Origin: an uncultured Bacilli bacterium
GTDB lineage: Bacteria > Bacillota_I > Bacilli_A > RF39 > UBA660
Length of the DNA stretch: 64,000 nucleotides
Direction: 5' to 3'
Assembly (NCBI GenBank): GCA_934097085.1
Contig: CAKONK010000002.1
Span: 1-64,000 of the forward strand
Positions 41,762 through 51,389 of the stretch are shown piece by piece; position 1 is the stretch's first letter, and each line of letters starts with the position of its first letter. Both the position numbers and the translations under genes were made by a program. A model generated the notes under the pieces. That model saw only the letters and a program-made list of their open reading frames with translations, was not told the origin of the DNA and did not search any database.

Positions 41762-42391
41762 TTATACTCCTTTTATAAACTCAACTTTAGTGTGAGATAA
41801 TTTTTCGTGAATTGCTGTATCTTTATTAATCATAAATAATATATCGATATATGAATAAATTGTTGCGATAATAGAAATAATTAAATAACTATAAAAATAT
41901 ACTTTACCCTTTAATAATATTACACATAACAATGTTAAAAAATTTGATAATGTTGTATATAAAATTATATTTGTAAATATAGGATAGAACAATACTCTTA
42001 TAAGAAGGGAACAAAAAGTTAGTTTTCCTTTATCACTAGAAAGTTTAATTTTACATATTTTTTTACCAATTGTTTGTCCATCAAACAGCAAAGGAAACAA
42101 AGTAAAATATAAAATTGTAACAACTATTTCAATTATAGAATAACTTATTGAGTAATAAGATAAATCATGCATAATTTCTAAATATTCTGGTGATTTTAAT
42201 GTATCATAATCTATAGTTGTGTTTTCCGTAAAATTTTCTTCATAAAACCCAGTATATTTTTCATAAGCTTTATCATATTTCTTTTTATATGGATTTAATA
42301 CATTTATTTGACTTAATAATGTAACAAGTATTAATACAATAAATATATCAATTATATAAGCACTTATTCTTTTTATTTTAATATCTTTCAT
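41762..42391 (-). CDS. RDD-family membrane protein
   Basis: The 209-residue product starts with the RDD signature region (KRISAYIIDIFIVLILVTLL) and has four to five spans. A conserved GQTIGKKICKIKL segment follows the third span, as in other RDD proteins. RDD proteins are proposed ion antiporters or chaperones. It precedes the PH-domain gene by one base. Confidence 0.85.
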   Translation of the reverse strand: MKDIKIKRISAYIIDIFIVLILVTLLSQINVLNPYKKKYDKAYEKYTGFYEENFTENTTIDYDTLKSPEYLEIMHDLSYYSISYSIIEIVVTILYFTLFPLLFDGQTIGKKICKIKLSSDKGKLTFCSLLIRVLFYPIFTNIILYTTLSNFLTLLCVILLKGKVYFYSYLIISIIATIYSYIDILFMINKDTAIHEKLSHTKVEFIKGV

Positions 42392-42430
42392 TTTTCCTCC
42401 ATAAATAAGAAAAGAAACTATTACTAGTTT

Positions 42431-43528
42431 CTAATATGTTTTTGAATTAGATCCTAATGTAACAGTGGTTTTAAGAGTTTTACCTTTTCTAATATAAGTG
42501 ATTTCAACTTTATCACCTACACCATAATTATACAAGTAATATCTTAAATATGCAACACTTGTTACTTCGTCATCATTAATCTTAACAATGATATCATCAT
42601 TTTCTAGACCTGCTTTAGCCGCTGGAGAACCTTTTTCTGTAGATACAACAATTACACCCTTTGTGATTTTATATTCCTTTAAAAGGGATGAATATTCAGG
42701 ATAATAATAAGCATCTGCAACATTAACCATTGATACACCTAAATAAGGTTGAGATATCTTTTCTTTATTTTCAAGTTTTTCAGCATAACTTAATGCTACC
42801 TCAATTGGAATAGCAAATCCCATGCCTTCAACAGATTCTGCGACTAGTTTTAATGAGGTAATTCCAACAACTTGTCCGTTTGCATTGCAAAGTGGTCCAC
42901 CACTATTACCAGAGTTTATCGCCGCATCAGTTTGTAATACTTTCATAACATAATCACCATTATTATTAAGTTTTACTTCAACCATTCTATCTTTTCCAGA
43001 TATAATACCTCTTGTAACAGTCCAAGAATAAACACTATCAAGTGGAGCTCCTACAGCAAATGATGTATCTCCAACTCTCAAATCTTCACTTTTACCAATT
43101 TCAGCTACCGATATAATATCGTTTTTTTTAACTTTTAAAACAGCAATATCAGATAAAGCATCAGCACCAATTATCTCAGTACTAATAACTTTTCCATCAG
43201 TGAATGTTACATTAACAGCATTTCCACCTTCGATAACATGATTGTTTGTTAAAATATAAGCATCATTGTTATTTACTTTATAAACAAATCCAGTTCCACT
43301 TGAAATAATTTTTTCATCAGCATAGGTTGCCACAACTACAACTGCATCATAGACTTTTTCAACAGCCTCTGCAATTCCATTATCGGTTATCGTTACATTC
43401 TTTTCTACTTTAGTTAAATTTGTATGAAGTATAGTTGGGTATTTATAAATAACTCCATACATAAGTAAACATCCTAGAAAAAATACTATTATATATACTA
43501 TTTTATTATTTTTTTCTTTTCTTATCAT
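42431..43528 (-). CDS. htrA: HtrA/DegP-type membrane serine protease
   Basis: The 365-residue product has a membrane anchor (about 10-27), a trypsin-like domain with catalytic His in LTNNHVIEGG, Asp in ALSDIAVLKV and Ser in GNSGGPL, and one PDZ domain (about 270-355, with GSPAAKAGLENDDII). It acts in envelope protein quality control. Length and layout match Bacillus HtrA-type enzymes. It is followed by the RDD/PH unit and preceded by an Abi gene. Confidence 0.93.
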   Translation of the reverse strand: MIRKEKNNKIVYIIVFFLGCLLMYGVIYKYPTILHTNLTKVEKNVTITDNGIAEAVEKVYDAVVVVATYADEKIISSGTGFVYKVNNNDAYILTNNHVIEGGNAVNVTFTDGKVISTEIIGADALSDIAVLKVKKNDIISVAEIGKSEDLRVGDTSFAVGAPLDSVYSWTVTRGIISGKDRMVEVKLNNNGDYVMKVLQTDAAINSGNSGGPLCNANGQVVGITSLKLVAESVEGMGFAIPIEVALSYAEKLENKEKISQPYLGVSMVNVADAYYYPEYSSLLKEYKITKGVIVVSTEKGSPAAKAGLENDDIIVKINDDEVTSVAYLRYYLYNYGVGDKVEITYIRKGKTLKTTVTLGSNSKTY

Positions 43529-43530
43529 AA

Positions 43531-44460
43531 TTAATCCATCCTCTCAATCTCTTTATAATTTATTGGGAACCCCATTGCATCTAATACTTTATCAACATCA
43601 ATTGAATGAAGTTTTCCAGATAAAATATCTAGTTCATAATCTATTTCTTTTATAAATAAATTAAAATCATCCGCATTTAAAATTCTTTTTAAAATAATAA
43701 TTAGAGCAAATAAATCATTTTTACCATAAATGTATTCTCCATCCATTTTAGGAATATTTAAAAGTTTATGATATACTGTATTGTTTATAACTATCTGCGT
43801 TTTATTATTATAACAAATATCTTCGTGTGCACATAGATTTCGATAATTAGCAAGTATTGGTAAATAACTTTGGAAACTATCAATGTCTATATTAAATATA
43901 TCCGCAATTTCTCTTTTATCTTCATTTTGAAGTACTGTATAAAGTTCACCAACTATTCCAAATGATAATACTTTAACAACAACCCAAAGCGGTATATAAC
44001 CATAATTATCAATGAAATGACTTGTTGCTGAATGTTGTTTACCATTTATACTAATTTGTCTTTTCATTTTATGAATTAAATCATTAATTTGTCTAGTTTT
44101 AGTATTATCGTGAACAAAGTTATTTTTATTCAAATAATTTTTTTCTTTATAGCCGTGATTCTTACTCATAACATAGGCCATTATGCTTTTTAAGTTATTT
44201 TCAAATACTAAAATATTCTTAAATAAAATATTTCTTAACTGTCTATCAAAAATAAACATTGCATATAGTTCCTCAAAAGTGGTACCTTTATTAAATATAC
44301 GGTCAGAATATGACTTAACAAATAAAAATCTATACCCTGTCACAAAGAAATAATTTTCTCTAAGAAGTATTGATTTAGCCTTTTCAATATCATTTATAGT
44401 AAGACCTTTATCAATTAAAATATTTATCTGTTCATCTAATGTTTTAAATGTTTTCTCCAC
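43531..44460 (-). CDS. Abi_2 (AbiD/F-type) abortive-infection protein
   Basis: The 309-residue product matches the Abi_2 family: a N-terminal ENYFFVTGYRFLF block, then FIFDRQLRNILFKNILVFEN, and the C-terminal HEPN-like motif YRNLCAHED (Arg-x4-His) near residue 205. Such proteins stop growth of phage-infected cells, probably by RNA cleavage. GTG start after AAGGTGAT. It sits alone among housekeeping genes directly upstream of htrA. Confidence 0.85.
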   Translation of the reverse strand: MEKTFKTLDEQINILIDKGLTINDIEKAKSILLRENYFFVTGYRFLFVKSYSDRIFNKGTTFEELYAMFIFDRQLRNILFKNILVFENNLKSIMAYVMSKNHGYKEKNYLNKNNFVHDNTKTRQINDLIHKMKRQISINGKQHSATSHFIDNYGYIPLWVVVKVLSFGIVGELYTVLQNEDKREIADIFNIDIDSFQSYLPILANYRNLCAHEDICYNNKTQIVINNTVYHKLLNIPKMDGEYIYGKNDLFALIIILKRILNADDFNLFIKEIDYELDILSGKLHSIDVDKVLDAMGFPINYKEIERMD

Positions 44461-44533
44461 TATATCACCTTTTTACTATATAGATAATTATATCACATAA
44501 TAGCATTTTTACCACCTATTTTACAAAAATAAA

Positions 44534-45184
44534 TTAAGAAAAATATTTAATTACACCTTTAGATATTAAATCCGCTACCCTTTTTTGGTATTCATTTGTA
44601 ACAAGTTTTTGTCTTTCTTCATAATTTGATAAAAATCCACATTCTATTAATAAACCATTAACTTTTAACTTTGAATACATATATGTGTCTTTTGGAATAG
44701 TTTTAATTTTACGATTACTACTTAAACCTTTATTTAAAACATCTTGCATAATATTTGCAAAATAAATATTTTTACCATTATAAAACACCTGCGGTCCATA
44801 GTATTTAAAGTCACTTAAATAATTTAAATGAATACTTAAATAAATATCTGCTTTAGAATTATTTATTAAGTTTATTCGATTATCAAAATCACTTTTCTTT
44901 CGATATATTGCATTCGGAGTTGATAAATCATAGTCACCATCTCTTGTCATAAAAATAGTGGCTCCATAACTTTCTAATTTTTCTTTTAAATAAAGGCTTA
45001 TATTTAAATTAATATCTTTTTCTAGGATATTTCCATAGGAAGTACCAGGATCCAAAAATCCGTGACCAGGATCAATTACTATAACTCTTCCCACTAAAAA
45101 AAGATTGTCTTTCCCAAAAACCGATGATAAAAGAAAAATAGATATTATAAAAATTATTAATGAGTAATAAATATATTTTTTCAT
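44534..45184 (-). CDS. N-acetylmuramoyl-L-alanine amidase (CwlD-like)
   Basis: The 216-residue exported enzyme has a signal or anchor (about 5-22) and an amidase_3 domain with zinc ligands in VIDPGHG (His about 40), ILEKD (Glu) and IHLN (His about 118), and the catalytic Glu in LLIECGFLSN. It lacks LysM repeats, unlike the split amidase at 26112/35382, and may partly compensate for that gene. Confidence 0.9.
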   Translation of the reverse strand: MKKYIYYSLIIFIISIFLLSSVFGKDNLFLVGRVIVIDPGHGFLDPGTSYGNILEKDINLNISLYLKEKLESYGATIFMTRDGDYDLSTPNAIYRKKSDFDNRINLINNSKADIYLSIHLNYLSDFKYYGPQVFYNGKNIYFANIMQDVLNKGLSSNRKIKTIPKDTYMYSKLKVNGLLIECGFLSNYEERQKLVTNEYQKRVADLISKGVIKYFS

Positions 45185-45206
45185 ATCAAATTATATGTTT
45201 TATTAA

Positions 45207-45794
45207 TTATTTTAAATTCAAAACTTCATAAATTATTTTTCTTATTTCAACAATTCTTTTTTCCATAAACTCTGGATGAGTTTTAAACCAATAAATATTT
45301 AATGGAGATGGATGAGGTAAAACAATTGCCATTTTATTATTCAAAGTATTATTTTTAAATACTAAATCATCAAAATTTTCATTAGGAAAAAATGTTTTAG
45401 CAGCTTTTGCTCCGATAATTATATATAATTTATTATTAACATATTGAATTTCCTTTTTTACCCACTTTTCATAACATATTTTAGGAGGATTTTTATCATT
45501 ACCATTTGCATTTTTTCCTGGGTAACAATGTGCAAGGGATGTAATATAAAAATTATCGGGATTATAAAACATGTCATCACTAATTTCATACCATTTATAT
45601 TTTAACCTGTTGCCACTTTGATCTGTAAACGGTTTAAGAGAATTATTAACACTCGCGGACGGTGCTTGACTTATTTGCATTATTTTTGAATTTTCATTTC
45701 CCCAGAAAACTGGGTTTGGTTTAAACCCAAATTTTTCTTTACAAATATCACAATTCTTTAAATTATTAACAAAATTAAAAAAATTATCATTCAT
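45207..45794 (-). CDS. Uracil-DNA glycosylase-family protein
   Basis: The 195-residue product has the UDG-superfamily layout: ISQAPSASVNN, then FYITSLAHCYPG, LYIIIGAKAAKTFF, and the C-terminal LPHPSPLN motif (His-Pro-Ser). Two N-terminal Cys (CDICKEKFG) and others could hold an iron-sulfur cluster, as in families 4-5. It excises uracil or a related base; the exact substrate is not clear. Confidence 0.8.
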   Translation of the reverse strand: MNDNFFNFVNNLKNCDICKEKFGFKPNPVFWGNENSKIMQISQAPSASVNNSLKPFTDQSGNRLKYKWYEISDDMFYNPDNFYITSLAHCYPGKNANGNDKNPPKICYEKWVKKEIQYVNNKLYIIIGAKAAKTFFPNENFDDLVFKNNTLNNKMAIVLPHPSPLNIYWFKTHPEFMEKRIVEIRKIIYEVLNLK

Positions 45795-45811
45795 TTTATT
45801 GCCTCCATAAA

Positions 45812-45880
45812 AAAATGCCTAAGGTGCAACGTACTTACTATACGCTTAGCATTGAGCTGCGAGCCCTAGGTCTTAAAGAT
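45812..45880 (-). promoter_or_regulatory. Structured leader or terminator upstream of the UDG-like gene
   Basis: On the minus strand this less AT-rich stretch contains an inner stem (GCGTA/TACGT), an outer GCA/TGC pairing and a longer arm (CCTAGGG with CCTTAGG), ending in T7 before the UDG-like gene. It could be a complex terminator of the DUF3800 gene or an unidentified cis-acting RNA. I cannot match it to a known riboswitch. Confidence 0.35.
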
Positions 45881-45906
45881 ATATTACCATAATATTATTT
45901 TTTCTG

Positions 45907-46593
45907 TCAATCATCAATTTTCTTAATTCTACCAAATACTTTTCTTCCGGGGAATAAACTTACTCTATATTTACTTTTGTTAAGTCCTTTAATAACTGTA
46001 GAAACCCTTTTATTATTTGCATAATAGTTATAAAAAGTATTAACTATCAAATCTGCAAGTTGAATGCCAAAGTTAGTTTTAGAGTCATAATAGCCGACAC
46101 TAAAAACATAATTATTTAAGCAAAATTCAGTATTCAAATAATTCTCTAAATTTTTTAGATCTCCTACTCTTACATTACGATTATCACACAGTAATTTAAT
46201 TTCAATTTGCTCGTCAGTATAATTTTTAAGAAGTGGAAAAATAATATCTGAAAATATTAATTTTACAGCATAATTATAAAAAATATTTGAATCCACTATA
46301 CCTTTTTGCATTTTTTCTTTATCAAACACTTTTGAAAAGCCATAAAAACCAGGTATGTTTTCCATACTCGAAAAAATTAGTTGTTTTTCATTTGTTAAAT
46401 AGTCATAAGATTTTATTTCTTTATTAATCTTTATATTTCTTTCCTCTTTTACAAGTTTATTAATTTTTTTATATATAGATGTTATTTTAAGTCGGTACTT
46501 CTCAAAAGTAAAATATCCACCGACAGCAAAGTATTTTGTATTACTATTTTTATGAATTGAACCACTTTCATCTAAATATATGTATAATCTCAT
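45907..46593 (-). CDS. DUF3800-domain protein
   Basis: The 228-residue product starts MRLYIYLDESGSIHKN, the DUF3800 signature, and near the end has FGIQLADLIVNTFYNYY with the second conserved Asp; the fold is RNase H-like. Members are frequent near phage-defence and mobile genes, but the function is not settled. The ATG at 46593 follows AGAGGTGG. The stop is TGA, evidence that TGA is not Trp here. Confidence 0.78.
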   Translation of the reverse strand: MRLYIYLDESGSIHKNSNTKYFAVGGYFTFEKYRLKITSIYKKINKLVKEERNIKINKEIKSYDYLTNEKQLIFSSMENIPGFYGFSKVFDKEKMQKGIVDSNIFYNYAVKLIFSDIIFPLLKNYTDEQIEIKLLCDNRNVRVGDLKNLENYLNTEFCLNNYVFSVGYYDSKTNFGIQLADLIVNTFYNYYANNKRVSTVIKGLNKSKYRVSLFPGRKVFGRIKKIDD

Positions 46594-46652
46594 GGTGCCA
46601 CCTCTACACAAGATAATACTAAATAAATTAAATATTGTCTATATGCAAATAT

Positions 46653-46673
46653 AAAAAAACCCCAAATTGGGGT
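46653..46673 (-). terminator. Terminator of the rplM-rpsI operon
   Basis: ACCCCAA and TTGGGGT form a perfect 7-bp stem around one base, followed by T7 on the minus strand. Confidence 0.88.
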
Positions 46674-46685
46674 AAGAAAATATTT

Positions 46686-47105
46686 TTAACGTTTACTAAA
46701 TTGTGGAGCTCTACGAGCTTTTTTAAGACCATATTTCTTTCTTTCTTTAACACGAGGATCTCTCGTGATAAATCCAGCATTTTTTAAAATATGTCTATAA
46801 CTATCTTCTCTAGTTTGGTCAGTATTTTCATCAAATTTAAGAAGTGCTCTTGTAATTCCTAAACGAATTGCACCAGTTTGTCCTGAAAACCCACCGCCAG
46901 ATACTTTAACATCGATATCAAATCTATTTAAATTATCAGTTAGAACAAGTGGTTGAGTTAAGTCCATAACAAGTGTTTCATAAGGCATATAGTCATGAAC
47001 ATCTACACCATTAACTGTAATATTACCAGTTCCACCAACTAAAGTTACTTTTGCTACACTACTTTTTCTTCTACCTGTAGCATTCCAAGTTTGTTTTTTT
47101 GCCAT
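46686..47105 (-). CDS. rpsI: 30S ribosomal protein S9
   Basis: The 139-residue product has the S9 core (ATGRRKSSVAKVTLVGGTG, SGGGFSGQTGAIRLGI) and the invariant C terminus KKARRAPQFSKR, whose last Arg reaches the P-site tRNA. It is slightly longer than the usual 130 residues at the N terminus. It follows rplM by 12 bases and ends at a terminator. Confidence 0.97.
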   Translation of the reverse strand: MAKKQTWNATGRRKSSVAKVTLVGGTGNITVNGVDVHDYMPYETLVMDLTQPLVLTDNLNRFDIDVKVSGGGFSGQTGAIRLGITRALLKFDENTDQTREDSYRHILKNAGFITRDPRVKERKKYGLKKARRAPQFSKR

Positions 47106-47117
47106 AATTTCCTCCTA

Positions 47118-47546
47118 TTATATTTCCATTTCGATTGGTTTTTGAGCACTATGTTTGTGATCAGCATCAGCATAAACAAATAGTTTTTTACCCATTTTTC
47201 TACCAAGTCTATTATGAGGAAGCATACCTTTTACAGCTCTTTCCATCATTTCTTCTGGATAGTTTTCAATCATAACTTTTGCAGTTCTTTCTCTTAATCC
47301 TCCTGGATATCCAGAGTGATTATAATATTTCTTATCAGTTAATTTATTACCAGTTAAATTTACTTTACTAGCATTAACGATAATAACATAATCTCCACAG
47401 TCAACATATGGAGTATATGTAACTTTATGCTTGCCTCTTAAGATATGAGCAGCCTTAGTAGCAACTCTACCTAAGTTTTTTCCTTCAGCATCAATTACAT
47501 ACCATTTTCTTTCAATATTTTCTTTTGTTTGTAAAAATGATTTCAT
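47118..47546 (-). CDS. rplM: 50S ribosomal protein L13
   Basis: The 142-residue product from MKSFLQTKENIERKWYVIDA is the normal L13 length; a 16-residue extension upstream is in frame but not L13-like. DGKNLGR-type and GMLPHNRLGRKM motifs are present. It is the first gene of rplM-rpsI, transcribed from a consensus promoter 85 bases upstream. The leader between them may carry autoregulation by L13, which is inference. Confidence 0.96.
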   Translation of the reverse strand: MKSFLQTKENIERKWYVIDAEGKNLGRVATKAAHILRGKHKVTYTPYVDCGDYVIIVNASKVNLTGNKLTDKKYYNHSGYPGGLRERTAKVMIENYPEEMMERAVKGMLPHNRLGRKMGKKLFVYADADHKHSAQKPIEMEI

Positions 47547-47631
47547 AATTTTCTTCTTTCCCTTCATTTTAATTAACCAATTTAATCTTCCCACAACTAA
47601 AAAGGTCTCTTAAATAAATGTACCGATTATG

Positions 47632-47660
47632 ATTATATGGTAAAAGTAGTAAATTGTCAA
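47632..47660 (-). promoter_or_regulatory. Promoter of rplM-rpsI
   Basis: Perfect TTGACA (47655-47660), 17-base spacer and perfect TATAAT (47632-47637) on the minus strand. Confidence 0.92.
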
Positions 47661-47697
47661 GGAAAATATGCTGGTAACATTTGTTTTTACTGTATTT

Positions 47698-48414
47698 TTA
47701 ATACCAAACTTTATACAAGTATAATCCCTCGGGTGGTGCAGTAGGAAGTGACTTAACTTCTACAGTATCAAGCATCCTTAAAAGTTCTTCCTTACTAGAG
47801 TTATATTTACCGACCTCCAATAAGGCACCCATTAAATTTCTAATCATATAACGATAAAAACCAGTACCAATAAAATGAACTTCAATTTTATTATCAAATT
47901 TCTTAACAAAGTTAATTTCATAAATAGTTGTTACAGTTTTATCATTAGTACCTGATATAAAATTATTAAAATCGTGTGTTCCTAAAAATACTTTTGAGGC
48001 ATCCTTCATAAGGGCAAAATCAAGTTTTTGTCTAGGTTGAAAATAATAGTAATTTAATGAACTTTTGAAAGGTCCTATATTAATTTTATAAATATATTCT
48101 TTCTTTTTAACTGATAATCTTGCATGAAAATCATCACTAACATTAGAAACTGATTTAACAACAATATCTGGATTTAAAAGTAAATTAAGTTTATGTTTTA
48201 AACCTTTGATATCATTTTTTACATCAAAGTGAGCAACCTGACCCACTGCGTGAACTCCAGCATCAGTTCTTCCTGAGGCTTTAATTTCTATATTATCCTC
48301 GAATATTTTTGACAAAGCCTGCTCAATTGTTTTTTGAACTGTTCTTGTGTCTTTTTGTCTTTGCAAACCATTAAACTTTGAACCATCATAACTAAATATT
48401 ATTTTTTTTCTCAT
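47698..48414 (-). CDS. truA: tRNA pseudouridine synthase A
   Basis: The 238-residue product has the TruA catalytic region SGRTDAGVHAVGQVAHF with the nucleophilic Asp52, and the C-terminal FIGTGFYRYMIRNLMGALLEVG. It modifies U38-U40 of the anticodon arm. Its start overlaps the end of whiA by 23 bases, so the gene is coupled to the yvcK-whiA unit. Confidence 0.95.
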   Translation of the reverse strand: MRKKIIFSYDGSKFNGLQRQKDTRTVQKTIEQALSKIFEDNIEIKASGRTDAGVHAVGQVAHFDVKNDIKGLKHKLNLLLNPDIVVKSVSNVSDDFHARLSVKKKEYIYKINIGPFKSSLNYYYFQPRQKLDFALMKDASKVFLGTHDFNNFISGTNDKTVTTIYEINFVKKFDNKIEVHFIGTGFYRYMIRNLMGALLEVGKYNSSKEELLRMLDTVEVKSLPTAPPEGLYLYKVWY

Positions 48415-49321
48415 TATTTACCACACTATCCTTATGTCTTTTTACAAGAGCTGCTATTTTAATAAAATGATGATTAACACCTGATTTTCCAATATTATAA
48501 CCATATTCAACATTAGCAATTTGTGCAATTTCCGCTAAAGAACTTTCTGGGTACTTTTTACGGATTTCACAAATAATTTTTGTATTATCATCAAGAAGAC
48601 TTAACAAATCATTATCTATAATATAATTAATTTCATTTAACTGTTTAAGTCCCGTTTGAATAGTTTTTGTTTGATTAGAAAGTTCACAATTATTTAATCT
48701 ATTAACCATATTTTTATGATCACGATATATTCTTATATCTTCGAAGAAAAACAAACTTTCTGTGGCCTTAAACATTTTTAAAATGTCTGATATGTTATCA
48801 CCATTTTTTACATAAACAACAAACTTGTAACCTCTTTTTATAATTTTTGAATTAATTTTAAAATACTTTAAAAGATTATCTATCTCTTTAGCAAGTTTTT
48901 CATTTTTACATATATACTCTAAATGATACCTACTTGTCTGGGGATTTGTAACATTTCCAATTGCTAAAAATGCTCCCTCCAAGAAAGCAATCTTTTCTTC
49001 ATCACTTTCTAAAGTTATCTTTTCATTAACATTAAGTACTTTTTTAATATAATCAATATTTTCATTTATTGTAAGTATATATATTTGTTTAACTCTAAAT
49101 CTATTTTGATTTCTAACTGTAATATTCGCAGAAATATTAAATACTGTTTTAATATCTTTGTATATCTTTCTAGCAACGGACGCATTTTCTAAAGTAATAA
49201 TAATTTGCTTCGAAGTTATTTTAGAGTTACATCTTACAAATGCTGAAAGCTCACTACAAGCATCTACACTTGAGTAAACATTTTTAGATATTTCATCTTT
49301 TAAACTTGTATTGAATGTCAT
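48392..49321 (-). CDS. whiA: DNA-binding protein WhiA
   Basis: The 309-residue product has the N-terminal LAGLIDADG-like WhiA fold (SELSAFVRCNSKI, EKIAFLEGAFLAIGNVTNPQ) and the C-terminal helix-turn-helix (SLAEIAQIANVEYGYNIGKS). It functions in cell division and chromosome segregation in Bacillota. Its ATG overlaps the TAA of yvcK. Confidence 0.94.
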   Translation of the reverse strand: MTFNTSLKDEISKNVYSSVDACSELSAFVRCNSKITSKQIIITLENASVARKIYKDIKTVFNISANITVRNQNRFRVKQIYILTINENIDYIKKVLNVNEKITLESDEEKIAFLEGAFLAIGNVTNPQTSRYHLEYICKNEKLAKEIDNLLKYFKINSKIIKRGYKFVVYVKNGDNISDILKMFKATESLFFFEDIRIYRDHKNMVNRLNNCELSNQTKTIQTGLKQLNEINYIIDNDLLSLLDDNTKIICEIRKKYPESSLAEIAQIANVEYGYNIGKSGVNHHFIKIAALVKRHKDSVVNNEKKNNI

Positions 49322-50274
49322 TATTTTCCATCCATTAAATATGAAAATATTAAGTATGCAGTTTTTAGTGAATCATGACGATAATAACCATTTTCAATAA
49401 CATATAAAGTATCCTTAATTATTTGAACATTCATATCTTCCAATGTATCTACATCTAAAATTACTGGATCTTTTTGCTCACTTGTAGCATATTTTTTTGA
49501 AAGTGTACTGCTCATAGGTTTATCATTAGCAAGAACTAAATTAACATTACCCTTACCCAAGTAGTTTTCTAAAACTTTTATATGGTCAGATACTTTAAAT
49601 CCATCAGTTTCACCAGGTTGAGTAAATAAATTACAAATATACATTTTTTTTGCTTTTGAATGATTAATAGCCTTTACTAAATCTTTGTTGATAAGATGGG
49701 GAATTATGCTCGTATATAAACTTCCCGAAGAAAAGATAATTAAATCAGCTTTATTTACAGCATCAAAAACTTTAGGATTAACAGTAATATCTTTATCATA
49801 AGTAATCTTTATAACTTTTTCTTTTGCTTTAGTAATTTGCTCCTCGCCAAAAACTTTTTTACCAGACTCTGTAATACCCACCAAATTAACAGAATCTTCG
49901 GTTAAAGGTAATATTTTTCCATTAGTTATATCAAGAATCTTTTCTAAAATAGGAAGACTACTTGCAAAGTCTCCTTTTAAATCTAAAAGAGCAGTTAATA
50001 ATAGATTTTTTATTGAATGATTACCTAATGTTTTAGATTTAGTGAATCTATAATTAAGTAGATTTTCAACATCACTATCAATATTTGCCATTGAAAGCAT
50101 TACTTTAGTAATATCTCCGACTGCAGGAATATTCATTTCTTTACGAAGCCTTCCTGTACTTTTACCATTATCAGATACAGAAACTACTGCAGTAATATCA
50201 AGTGGAAATAGTTTTAAACCCTTTAAAAGTTGTGAAAGTCCACTTCCTCCACCAAAAATAACTATTTTTTTCAT
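49321..50274 (-). CDS. yvcK: YvcK/GlmR gluconeogenesis and wall factor
   Basis: The 317-residue product begins KKIVIFGGGSGLSQLLKGLK, followed by VSVSDNGKSTGRLRKE, the CofD/YvcK nucleotide-sugar binding core. In Bacillus it binds UDP-GlcNAc and stimulates GlmS. In most Bacillota rapZ precedes yvcK; here the upstream gene is a DUF362 protein and its TGA overlaps the yvcK ATG. Confidence 0.94.
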   Translation of the reverse strand: MKKIVIFGGGSGLSQLLKGLKLFPLDITAVVSVSDNGKSTGRLRKEMNIPAVGDITKVMLSMANIDSDVENLLNYRFTKSKTLGNHSIKNLLLTALLDLKGDFASSLPILEKILDITNGKILPLTEDSVNLVGITESGKKVFGEEQITKAKEKVIKITYDKDITVNPKVFDAVNKADLIIFSSGSLYTSIIPHLINKDLVKAINHSKAKKMYICNLFTQPGETDGFKVSDHIKVLENYLGKGNVNLVLANDKPMSSTLSKKYATSEQKDPVILDVDTLEDMNVQIIKDTLYVIENGYYRHDSLKTAYLIFSYLMDGK

Positions 50275-51389
50275 TTAACCCTCCTATTTATAATTTTATT
50301 CAAAATATTTGTTTTAACTCTCATTGCTCCAACAGGACAAAATTCCTGACAACAATAACACTTTATACATTTTTCCCTATCAATAACTGGATATCCTTTT
50401 TCCATTGTTATTGCCTCTTTAGGACAAATATTTTTACATTTTTGACATTTTATACAACTATTTTTATCACAATATGGTTTGTTTTCAAATACTTTTGACA
50501 TTATATTTCCAACTAAACTATGATTATAAAACTTAATATCAATAGCATTTTCAATTAATTCAAAATTTTTTGTTGAAAACTTGTTAATATCTTCATTTAA
50601 AATAATTTCATTATGATTAAATAATCCTCTTTTTTCACTTTGAACTATTGTATTAACAGAATTTGGATTCAAATTTATAACTTTAGCACATATATAATCT
50701 AAAGCATATGGATTAATACTAGCAATTATAGCCCCAATCTTTTTAGGATTTCCCATCGTAGGACCATTACCATCCATACCAATTACAGCATCAACAATAT
50801 TTAAATCAAATTTGAAATATTCGTTTATATCAATTAACATATTGGCAAAATCATCGTGATTTGGAAATCTATAATGATATTCTGACTTTGTAAGCCCAGG
50901 AATAGTTCCATACAAGTTTTTTACTGAAGCACTCATTTTCATCATTGCGTGTGTTTTTAATTTACAAAAATTTATTTTAAAATCAAAATCATCAATATAA
51001 CTTGTATAATCAAAGTTTTTTAAAAATAATGCTTTATTATTCGAAGTATTTTTAATATTAAAATTATAATTTAGTTCAGCACCTGTTTCATTCATTTTAG
51101 TAATTTTATAAATATGATCTAAATGTGACTTATTATATTGTCCTCCGGGACTATCTCCAATTACAACTTTTGCTCCTTTATTTTTTAAGAAATCCACTAA
51201 AAAAGATAAAAGTAAATAATTAGTTGTAGCACCTTTTTCCGGAGGTAAAGCTGACACTAAATTTGCTTTAATTAAAACTTTTGATTTAGAATTAATTTTA
51301 TTTAGACACTCAAAATTACTAAGAATACTTAAAAGTGCATTCTTAGAATTTTCATAGTCAGTACATTTTGTTATAAATACTTTTTCCAT
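50271..51389 (-). CDS. DUF362 protein with two 4Fe-4S clusters
   Basis: The 372-residue product has a DUF362 domain (about 1-290, with KANLVSALPPEKGATTN and VVIGDSPGG) and a C-terminal ferredoxin domain with two CxxCxxCxxxCP sets (CIKCQKCKNICP and CIKCYCCQEFCP). It is presumably a cytoplasmic redox protein of unknown substrate. It overlaps ychF at one end and yvcK at the other, an unusual place that rapZ would normally occupy. Confidence 0.87.
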   Translation of the reverse strand: MEKVFITKCTDYENSKNALLSILSNFECLNKINSKSKVLIKANLVSALPPEKGATTNYLLLSFLVDFLKNKGAKVVIGDSPGGQYNKSHLDHIYKITKMNETGAELNYNFNIKNTSNNKALFLKNFDYTSYIDDFDFKINFCKLKTHAMMKMSASVKNLYGTIPGLTKSEYHYRFPNHDDFANMLIDINEYFKFDLNIVDAVIGMDGNGPTMGNPKKIGAIIASINPYALDYICAKVINLNPNSVNTIVQSEKRGLFNHNEIILNEDINKFSTKNFELIENAIDIKFYNHSLVGNIMSKVFENKPYCDKNSCIKCQKCKNICPKEAITMEKGYPVIDREKCIKCYCCQEFCPVGAMRVKTNILNKIINRRVK

